From assembly GCF_003854275.1 (NCBI RefSeq), contig NZ_QTQP01000061.1:1-39341 (forward strand): a stretch of 39,341 bases of DNA, given 5' to 3'. Source of the DNA: Burkholderia sp. Bp8963 (lineage in GTDB: Bacteria; Pseudomonadota; Gammaproteobacteria; Burkholderiales; Burkholderiaceae). The notes beneath the pieces were generated by a model. The model saw only the letters and a list, made by a program, of their open reading frames with translations, was not told the origin of the DNA and searched no databases. The translations under genes were made by a program, and so were the position numbers. Each line of letters opens with the position of its first letter. Positions within the stretch are counted from its first letter, which is position 1. This document shows, piece by piece, positions 33,537 to 39,341 of the stretch.

Positions 33537-35348
33537 ATGCGCCCCTCGATGCCGCTGTTTGCTACCTTGTCGCTCCTGCCCGCCCTCGCCGCCGCGCCAG
33601 CGTTCGCGGCCACCGCCGCGCCCGTCAGCGCGACCTGCGGCGGCAGCGCGACGCCGATCGCCGAGATTCAAGGTCCGGGCGCGCCGTCGCCGCTCGCTGG
33701 CCAGAACGTGTCGATCGAAGCTGTCGTCACTGCCGATTTCGGCGGCACCGACGGCTTCGGCGGCTTCTTCGTCCAGCAGGCCGATGCGCAGCGCCGCAAC
33801 CAGCCGGGCGTCTCCGAGGGGCTGTTCGTCTATTCGCCGAAAGCGCGCGCGAAGGCGGGCGATCTCGTGCACGTGACGGGCAGGGTCGACGAGAAATACG
33901 GGCAGACACAGCTCACGCTGTCAGGCGGCATCGCGGTTTGCGCGAACGGCCAGTCGGTCACGCCCGCGATGCTCACGCTGCCGGTCGACAGCCCGAATGC
34001 GTTCGCCGCGTATGAGGGCATGCTCGTGCGCCTGCCGCAGACGCTGAACGTGACCGACAACTACGAGCTCGGCCGCTACGGCAGCGTGCTGCTCAGCAAC
34101 GGCCGTCTGCGCATACCGACGAGCGTCGTGCCGCCCGCGCAGGCGCAGACCCAAATCGACGCGAACGCGCGCAACCGGCTGATCCTCGACGACGGCTCGA
34201 ACAGGCAGAACCCCGCGACCGTGCCGTATCCGGCGCCGGAACTTTCCGCCGCGAACACGCTGCGCGCGGGCTACACGGTCAGCAACGTCGAAGGCGTGCT
34301 CGAGGTGCGCTACGGCGCATGGCGCCTGCAGCCGGTGCCCGGCGCGCCCGCGCCGGCGTTCGATGCGCGCGCGAATCCGCGCACCCGGGCGCCCGCGCGC
34401 GATCTGCATTCGAACCTGCGGGTCGCTTCGTTCAATGTCCTGAATTATTTCAACGGCAACGGCCTCGGCGGCGGCTTCGACGATCCGAACAACCGCGGCG
34501 CGAAGAACTATCAGGAGTTCGTCCGCCAGGATGCGAAGATCGTCAGCGCGCTGAAGGCGCTCGACGCCGACGTGATCGGCCTGATGGAAATCCAGAACAA
34601 CGGCTACGGCGAACTGAGCGCGGTGCGCCAGCTCGCGGCGAAGCTCGGCAGCCACTGGCGCGTCGTCGATCCGGGCACGCCGCGGCTCGGCGGCGACGCG
34701 ATCGCGGTCGCGATGATCTACGACAGCCGCAAGGTCGAACCCGTCGGCCGCGCGGCAACGCTCGCGATCGACGACAAGAACCGCCAGCCGCTCGCGCAAT
34801 CGTTCCGGCGCGTCGGCGGCAAGCAGGCGCTGACGGTCGCGGTCAACCACCTGAAATCGAAGAATTGCCCGGATGCGGCGAACGACGATCTCGACCAGGG
34901 TGACGGCCAGGGCTGCTGGAACCCGACGCGCACGCGCGCGGCGGCCAAGCTCGCCGACTGGCTCGCCGGCACGCCGACCGGCGTCGCGGGCCAGGGCGTG
35001 TTGCTGATCGGTGATTTCAACAGCTACACGCATGAGGATCCGATCCGCGCGCTCGAGTCGCGCGGCTACCGGAACCTCGTGTCGCGCTGGATCGGCGCCA
35101 ACGCGTACAGCTACGTCTATAACGGCGAAGCGGGTTATCTCGATCACGCGCTCGCGTCGCTGCCGCTCGCGTCGCACGTGAAGGCCGTGCATGAATGGCA
35201 CATCAATGCGGACGAGCCGGTCGCGCTGCAGTACACGCTCGCGTACAAGACGGCGGAGCAGCAACGAACGTACTACGCGCCCGACGCATACCGCTCGTCC
35301 GATCACGATCCGGTGCTGATCGACATCGCGCTGCCGGGCGGCCGCTGA
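33537..35348 (+). CDS. ExeM/NucH family extracellular endonuclease
   Basis: A 603-residue secreted nuclease. The signal peptide MRPSMPLFATLSLLPALAAA ends near AFA. An OB-fold-like N-terminal domain spans roughly 30-260. The endonuclease/exonuclease/phosphatase domain spans about 295-600, with LRVASFNVLNYF, DVIGLMEIQNNGYGE, GDFNSYTHEDP and the catalytic end YRSSDHDPVLIDI. These give the metal and catalytic Asp/His set of the DNase I fold. It probably degrades extracellular DNA for nutrients or biofilm remodelling. The ATG at 33537 gives a good signal peptide. Confidence 0.93.
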   Translation: MRPSMPLFATLSLLPALAAAPAFAATAAPVSATCGGSATPIAEIQGPGAPSPLAGQNVSIEAVVTADFGGTDGFGGFFVQQADAQRRNQPGVSEGLFVYSPKARAKAGDLVHVTGRVDEKYGQTQLTLSGGIAVCANGQSVTPAMLTLPVDSPNAFAAYEGMLVRLPQTLNVTDNYELGRYGSVLLSNGRLRIPTSVVPPAQAQTQIDANARNRLILDDGSNRQNPATVPYPAPELSAANTLRAGYTVSNVEGVLEVRYGAWRLQPVPGAPAPAFDARANPRTRAPARDLHSNLRVASFNVLNYFNGNGLGGGFDDPNNRGAKNYQEFVRQDAKIVSALKALDADVIGLMEIQNNGYGELSAVRQLAAKLGSHWRVVDPGTPRLGGDAIAVAMIYDSRKVEPVGRAATLAIDDKNRQPLAQSFRRVGGKQALTVAVNHLKSKNCPDAANDDLDQGDGQGCWNPTRTRAAAKLADWLAGTPTGVAGQGVLLIGDFNSYTHEDPIRALESRGYRNLVSRWIGANAYSYVYNGEAGYLDHALASLPLASHVKAVHEWHINADEPVALQYTLAYKTAEQQRTYYAPDAYRSSDHDPVLIDIALPGGR

Positions 35349-35456
35349 TCGACGGTGAGTGTGTTCGAACATGCGGCGTGCGCGTCACGCCGCATGTCGT
35401 CGCGCGCGCGACGAAGTGGTGCCGCCCCGTAGATAACGTAACTCCATGCAGACTCC

Positions 35457-35682
35457 GGCTAAGGCAACGCTGAACAAGCCACCCATAACGGCGTTGGCTT
35501 TCTGCCGGTCCGAGCGGCACGTTGTCCTTGCGAGAACGAGCCAAAGCCGACGAGCTGCACGCTGTCGCCCGCGCTGACCGCGCGCGCGATGACGTCTAGC
35601 ACGGCCTGGTGGCTTCGCCGGTGGCGGCTTTGCTAAGACCGGTATCGGCCACGACAGCATCAATGAGTTCCTGCTTATTCAT
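35457..35682 (-). pseudogene. Frameshifted and truncated HU-family DNA-binding protein gene
   Basis: The minus strand from ATG 35682, with a good GAGG site, encodes MNKQELIDAVVADTGLSKAA then TGEA, the exact start of HU. A one-base loss then moves the frame to a stop. In the next frame AVLDVIARAVSAGDSVQLVG and FGSFSQGQRAARTGRKP continue HU. The DNA-binding arm and C-terminus (normally GETIEIPA onward) are replaced by unrelated sequence ending at a TAG at 35457-35459. It is a dead gene in an accessory region. Confidence 0.88.
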
Positions 35683-35804
35683 GAATCGACCTCGTTCGGA
35701 CGCCCACCCTACCGCATTAAGTCGCACCTCGGCAATGCGTCAGAGTTGGCAATGCGTTCGGGCAGGCTGTGCTTCGCTGAAAATTCTCTGAGCGATCCGG
35801 CGCG

Positions 35805-36065
35805 CTCGTCACCCGGCTGCTGCAGGAGCAACGCCACCCGGAACACGGCTATCGGACGTGGCTCGGATTGCTCTCGCTCTCCCGTCGCTATGGCCGCGAG
35901 CGTCTCGAAGCAGCCTGTGCGCTGGCGCTGGAACTGGGCGTGCACCGTTACCGCCACGTGCGCGACATCTTGGTCAACAACCGCGACCGCGCCGCGGCGA
36001 CAACGCCTGCCGATTGGATCAGCCCGAGCCACGCGCATGTACGCGGCCCCAGCAACTACCAATAA
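35805..36065 (+). pseudogene. istA: istA 3' fragment (IS21-family transposase)
   Basis: About 86 codons encode LVTRLLQERHPEHGYRTWLG followed by SRRYGRERLEAACALALELG, ending AHVRGPSNYQ. This is the C-terminus of IstA-type transposases, lacking the HTH and the DDE catalytic core. It ends 12 bp before the istB start. Confidence 0.85.
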
Positions 36066-36077
36066 AGAGAGCCCGCG

Positions 36078-36584
36078 ATGATGATGCAACAGACCCTGAC
36101 CCAGCTGCGCACGCTGAAGCTGGACACGGACTGGAAGAACAGTTGACGCAGCCCGGCGCGGCCAGCTTGAGCTTCGAGGAACGCCTGTCGCTACTGGTCG
36201 ACCGGGAAGCCAGTTGGCGTGATGATCGGCGCCGGACCCGGCTGCTCAAGCAGGCGCGCCTCAAGTATCCGCAGGCAGCCATCGAGGACCTCGACACCCG
36301 CTCCGGTCGCGGCGTGGACCCGCGCTCGCTCACGAGCCTGGCCCTTGGCGACTGGGTCGAAGCCGGCTACAGCCTGCTCATCAGCGGCCCAACCAGCGCG
36401 GGGAAGTCATGGCTCGCTTGCGCCTTGGCGCAGTATGCCTGCCGGCGCTGGCACTCCGAGTTGTACTTGCGTGTGCCGCGACTTGGCGAGGAACTGCGCG
36501 TGTTGCACGGCAACGGCGGCTTCACCAAATGGCTGCTACAGGTCGCCCGCGTTCACGTTCTCCTACTGGACGATTGGGGAATGG
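36078..36584 (+). pseudogene. istB: istB fragment (IS21-family ATP-binding helper), frameshifted and truncated
   Basis: ATG 36078 begins MMMQQTLTQLRTLKLD, the usual IstB start. Then a small deletion near 36125 shifts the frame, which runs into TGA. The other frame continues with EEQLTQPGAASLSFEERLSL, Walker A SGPTSAGKSWLACALAQYAC and Walker B VLLLDDWGMG. The homology breaks off at about 36584, losing the last third. The protein would be inactive. Confidence 0.88.
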
Positions 36585-36599
36585 GCGAACGAACTGAAG

Positions 36600-37085
36600 T
36601 CACTCGAGCCTTTCTGCTTCGATCGAAAGGCGACCAACGAGATTGCCAGATGTGTTGTTATGGCCTTCACCGGTCGGATCCAGGTGGACCCAGAACACAA
36701 AATCGAAGCCTCGTTCCTCAAGGCGCTCAAACTGCTCCTCAGCGGCGGCAAGCTTCAGTAGGCATTGAGCTTGCCAGTCCAGCCCAACCACAAACCATTT
36801 CCACGAGCTGTTCCATGCGCGCCACAGGATGGCGCCGGCGCTGCAATGATCATGTGCGAACTTCTGAATCCGCCGGTCGATCGCTTTCGCGTCGTCACGC
36901 GAAACGGCTCCGGATAGACGGACCGCAACAGCGTTTGCCACCTCGTCGTGCGCGAGGTAGACATCGGCAATGCCACCGAGGTGCCGGCGAACGCTTTCGA
37001 GGTGTTCGGGTTCGATATCCGCGTCCACTGGCATCGCGCCGCACAATACATATTCGCCCTTGTCCAGGGTATCTTCAATCTCCAT
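36600..37085 (-). CDS. Unknown protein, paralogue of the adjacent upstream gene
   Basis: A 161-residue protein I do not recognise. Its first 90 residues match the gene at 37209-37583: shared features are Y-x-L-x-G-A-x-P, H-x-ES, DVY-x-A-x-D-x-VA, GA, AI, FAH and a final A-I-x-x-x-W, roughly a third identical by eye. A C-terminal 60-residue extension ends close to the istB breakpoint, so it may have been altered by the insertion. ATG 37085 is chosen because GGAG stands 8 bases upstream; GTG 37094 is possible. A plus-strand frame over its 3' part (to 36761) is also protein-like, so the extension is less certain than the core. Confidence 0.65.
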   Translation of the reverse strand: MEIEDTLDKGEYVLCGAMPVDADIEPEHLESVRRHLGGIADVYLAHDEVANAVAVRLSGAVSRDDAKAIDRRIQKFAHDHCSAGAILWRAWNSSWKWFVVGLDWQAQCLLKLAAAEEQFERLEERGFDFVFWVHLDPTGEGHNNTSGNLVGRLSIEAERLE

Positions 37086-37208
37086 GATTGTCACTCCGCT
37101 GCTGTTGCGCCGGACGAATCAAGCGGCTGACCTGGATGCTCCGGCGTGGGACAGGCGGTCAGCGGCCACGCGACGGCGTGCTGCCGTGCTTGGCATTCGG
37201 AGCAGACG

Positions 37209-37583
37209 TCAAAGGTCGCCGTGCATCGGTTGGGCGTTGCGAACTGGTCTGCGGGTCCAGATGCTCGAATCTCGGGAGAGGTCAATGTGACGTTCAAGGC
37301 CAAGCGGCAGGAACGATACGTCGCCGGCCCAGTTTCTTGTGAAAATCGCGGCGGCGCTTGCCCATTCATGTGCAAAGTCGGCAAGCACCTTCTCGATCGC
37401 GAACCATTCGTTGGGCAATAGGGCACCGGTTACGCAGATAACAAGACAATGCGCGACGGCGTCGGTAGCAAAATACACGTCGACATCGACGTGTTCGGTC
37501 AACCTGCTTGCGAGGCTTTCGGCGTGTGCATGGCGAAACTGCGCCCGCATCGGGAGCGCACCGCGGAGTATGTAGTTGGCCAT
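37209..37583 (-). CDS. Unknown protein, first of a tandem paralogous pair
   Basis: A 124-residue protein I cannot assign. It starts MANYILRGALPMRAQFRHAH and holds DVDVYFATDAVAHCLVICVTG, which looks like alternating beta strands, then a helical segment IEKVLADFAHEWASAAAIF. There is no signal peptide. An excellent GGAGGAAACC precedes the ATG at 37583. It is related to the next gene, 123 bp downstream in the same direction. A TTGACA promoter about 120 bp upstream, overlapped by a palindrome, lies in the region shared with the divergent XRE gene. Confidence 0.72.
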   Translation of the reverse strand: MANYILRGALPMRAQFRHAHAESLASRLTEHVDVDVYFATDAVAHCLVICVTGALLPNEWFAIEKVLADFAHEWASAAAIFTRNWAGDVSFLPLGLERHIDLSRDSSIWTRRPVRNAQPMHGDL

Positions 37584-37670
37584 GGTTTCCTCCGGACCGA
37601 TTTACCGCTCGCCTGCGTCGGGCATAGTGGTGCCCCGCCGGCAGCGCGTGCGGTAACATCGAGAAGCCAA

Positions 37671-37704
37671 ATGGTATGACGAGATTAGTACTCGTTTGTA
37701 CCAT
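37671..37704. promoter_or_regulatory. Palindromic operator candidate overlapping a minus-strand promoter
   Basis: ATGGTATGACGAG at 37671-37683 is an imperfect inverted repeat of CTCGTTTGTACCAT at 37691-37704. On the minus strand, -35 TTGACA (37705-37710), a 17-base spacer and -10-like TAATCT (37682-37687) drive the paralogue pair. The palindrome covers the spacer and -10, an ideal repressor site for the divergent XRE protein. Confidence 0.65.
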
Positions 37705-37731
37705 TGTCAATAAACAAAACATGACAAATGG
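37701..37731. promoter_or_regulatory. Second palindrome at the XRE gene start
   Basis: CCATTGTCA at 37701-37709 and TGACAAATGG at 37722-37731 are inverted with one-base difference around an AT-rich 12-base centre. It overlaps the TTGACA -35 of the divergent promoter and the ATG of the XRE gene, so a bound repressor could affect both directions. No ribosome-binding site is visible before that ATG. Confidence 0.5.
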
Positions 37732-38069
37732 ATGATTTTCCGACACGCCTTAAGCAGGAGCGCAAGCGCATGCGTTTGACCCAGCCGGAGTTTGCCGAAC
37801 TCGGTGGGGTTCATAAGCAAGCGCAATTTCATTACGAGAGAGGGACGCGCCGACCGAATTCCGATTACCTCGTCGGACTGGCATCTGCCGGCGTGGACGT
37901 GTACTACCTGCTGACTGGGCAGGTCGCGACGCTTGCATCGACCGTTGAGGAACAGCAGATTTTGGCTCGATACAGGGCGCTTGATGCAGACCAGCGCTTT
38001 GCGATGCTGGCGCTTATGGACACCATGGGTACACCAGCGCGCCGCGTGAAACAGAGCGGTGATTCGTAG
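37728..38069 (+). CDS. XRE-family helix-turn-helix regulator
   Basis: A 113-residue phage-repressor-like protein. The HTH is in LKQERKRMRLTQPEFAELGG and VHKQAQFHYERGTRRPNSDY, followed by LVGLASAGVDVYYLLTGQ, typical of the Burkholderia phage/island XRE type. A short helical C-terminus follows. There is no cleavage or peptidase domain. It is divergent from the paralogue pair, with palindromes between them, so it very likely controls them and itself. It may be translated without a leader. Confidence 0.9.
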   Translation: MDDFPTRLKQERKRMRLTQPEFAELGGVHKQAQFHYERGTRRPNSDYLVGLASAGVDVYYLLTGQVATLASTVEEQQILARYRALDADQRFAMLALMDTMGTPARRVKQSGDS

Positions 38070-38904
38070 AGGGTTGTGAAGACGGGGCACATTCGCCAAC
38101 GCCGCAATGAGCGTCGAAGCTTCCCCAAAGGGAGGGGAGGTGTTCATTCCATCTCCCTTATGCCGCTGACCATTGACATATGTCGTCAGGAGAGGGATGC
38201 CCATCTTTGTTGACTCGAGGCGTCGCCGGGAAGCAAGCAAAGTCCAACTGGTCACGAAGTGGCTTCCGAATGCTCGACCTTTAATGTACGACACTGAGAA
38301 GTGCATGGCGCCTAAAACCGGCGCAAGCCTATCCTGCAGCAGTTCATCATTCTCATGTCTTTGTTTTCGCCATTCGCTAAACCCGCGGGCGTGATGGATC
38401 GTGCTGCACGGAAAAACGGAGGTCGCCTGCAAAAAGCTGAGTCGGCCCGCACGGGAAAATCACGCGACCTGCACAGCAAAACGAGCGAGTGCGACAAAAA
38501 GAGCGCGTGGTGTGTGTGCAAATTCGTGGCAATCAGTTGATCCATTGTCGCAGGAAAGCCGAACGCCGAGAGCAATCGCAGCGCGCAGGCTGGCTGCTTA
38601 TTGCGCAAGAAGGACGCTCTGCCGAGCGCATGAACATATTGGTGCGAGCGCAAATCAAACGAGCCTGTATCGACGTCGAAGCGAAGGAGAGTCGCGTCCG
38701 TTGGATCGGTCGAGGGAAAGCCAGCGATCGTTGCCCACAAGATCGTGCACGTCCGATTTCCAAAGTGCTTCGCTATCTTTGGAACATGATCGATCGCATG
38801 ATCGGCGGTGCGACCTCGGCTTCGTGGTCGCGACCATTTGAACGTGCGCTTACCCACGCACGAAGGCACAAAAAATTTCCGCTCCGTGAGATGACAGCAA
38901 CGTA
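38070..38904. other. About 830 bp without a convincing gene
   Basis: Long frames exist on both strands (plus to 38905, minus 38312-38923), but both are rich in Arg, Cys and His and lack recognisable domains, so I call neither. The plus frame ends in a TAATG overlap with the next gene, which keeps it as a weak possibility. A palindromic CTGAC-catt-GACATATGTC-GTCAG lies at 38166-38189. Confidence 0.45.
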
Positions 38905-39186
38905 ATGTGTCGAGGCAAATCAAGCCGGTCCGTGAAACTCTTTACTCAAGCCCAATGGGACGCGGCGGCACGCCTCCTTGATGCACTGCCGGAAAAGCCC
39001 GCGCACGAGCATCGTGTCACCGTACGCGACGCGGTGAAGTCAATGCAGTCTCAGATCAGCGGCGCGCAACAGAAAGGGTACACGTTCGACGAGATCGTTC
39101 AGCATCTGGCAATGGAGGTCATGAACATCAGCGCCAGCACGTTGCGCTGCGCGAATCAATCCGCGCGAAGTATCGGGGCGCTGTAA
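38905..39186 (+). CDS. Small protein resembling mobile-element accessory proteins
   Basis: A protein of up to 93 residues. It contains FTQAQWDAAARLLDALPEKP, then VTVRDAVKSMQSQI, then KGYTFDEIVQHLAMEVMNIS ending ASTLRCANQSAR. The 'KGYTFDEI-x-x-LA ... IS-x-STLR-x-x-x-x-x-AR' pattern is like small helical DNA-binding accessory proteins of plasmids and islands (MobC/TraK-like wording, from memory). ATG 38905 or GTG 38932 may be the start; neither has a good ribosome-binding site. The function is not established. Confidence 0.65.
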   Translation: MCRGKSSRSVKLFTQAQWDAAARLLDALPEKPAHEHRVTVRDAVKSMQSQISGAQQKGYTFDEIVQHLAMEVMNISASTLRCANQSARSIGAL

Positions 39187-39341
39187 TGGAAAGAGGAAGC
39201 GAGTTGCATGGCGATCTCCACATACATGGACGCCTCCCTATTGCAAGGACGGATCTTCAGGCACTGACAGACAAAGTCGATTGCAGCCATACATTCGGTC
39301 TTTGTTGCAGCCGGCATATAGGCTGCTGACGCATGATGAAT
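39156..39341 (-). CDS. Partial gene running off the right edge, unknown function
   Basis: The minus strand is open from the window end to a TGA at 39156-39158, giving at least 61 residues including TKTECMAAIDFVCQCLKIRP then EASMYVEIAMQLASSFHYSA. Composition is protein-like (regular hydrophobic spacing, Cys pairs), better than a 47-residue plus-strand frame over the same DNA (39186-39329). It overlaps the end of the previous gene tail to tail by 31 bp. The start lies outside the window or is ATG 39317. Confidence 0.45.
   Translation of the reverse strand: MHHASAAYMPAATKTECMAAIDFVCQCLKIRPCNREASMYVEIAMQLASSFHYSAPILRAD

Larger units (their letters stand above)
35805..36584 (+). mobile_element. 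Remnant of an IS21-family insertion sequence
   Basis: The 3' part of istA and a broken istB lie together in the standard order. The left part of the element (most of istA and the left end) is missing, and istB stops abruptly near 36584 where unrelated DNA begins. No terminal inverted repeats or target duplication could be seen. It cannot move by itself and marks past insertion and deletion here. Confidence 0.88.

Noticed and set aside
38312..38923. Minus-strand gene of 203 codons
   Set aside because: Composition rich in Cys, His and Arg, no recognisable domain, no good start signal.
39186..39329. 47-codon plus-strand gene coupled by TAATG to the previous gene
   Set aside because: No ribosome-binding site and poor protein character; the minus-strand frame over the same DNA looks better.

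Overview
The window reads as chromosomal DNA of a high-GC betaproteobacterium, almost certainly a Burkholderia cepacia complex strain. The evidence is the match by eye to family knowledge: a B. cepacia-type lipase and foldase pair, a DUF4148 protein, Burkholderia-style intergenic repeats, and a TCA-cycle block that I recall on the second large replicon of this group. No search could be run, so species and replicon are inference.

Positions 1-13,770 hold a TCA-cycle block. On the minus strand lies sdhC-sdhD-sdhA-sdhB-sdhE-gltA (5221 down to 221), ending in a hairpin terminator. A GntR/UTRA regulator (minus) diverges from mdh (plus), with a perfect 16-bp palindrome between them. After mdh come a CitE-like CoA-ester lyase, a small exported protein that looks like a lysozyme inhibitor, a PrpD-family dehydratase and aconitase acnA, which ends in a clear terminator.

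Positions 13,984-20,360 hold the stub of a LysR regulator, a polyamine-type ABC importer (ATPase, binding protein, two permeases, minus strand) and a divergent MocR-type regulator. Positions 20,442-25,497 hold secreted lipase with its foldase, and a TonB-dependent copper receptor with a DUF2946 protein, all minus. Positions 25,598-31,412 hold cytochrome b561, a Pr6Pr membrane protein, a LysM/degenerate-M23 lipoprotein, a small unknown protein, a DUF4148 protein and gnd. A sirtuin-methyltransferase pair follows. Upstream of it are an 8-bp tandem repeat and a strong isolated terminator that may end a small RNA. A secreted ExeM/NucH-type nuclease follows at 33,537-35,348.

From about 35,350 the character changes to an accessory region. 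It contains a frameshifted HU gene, an IS21-family remnant (istA tail and broken istB), two tandem paralogous small genes of unknown family facing a divergent XRE regulator across a palindrome-rich promoter region, about 830 bp with no convincing gene, and two small genes at the right edge, one cut by the window. The paralogue pair with its dedicated regulator is the best candidate for something undescribed.
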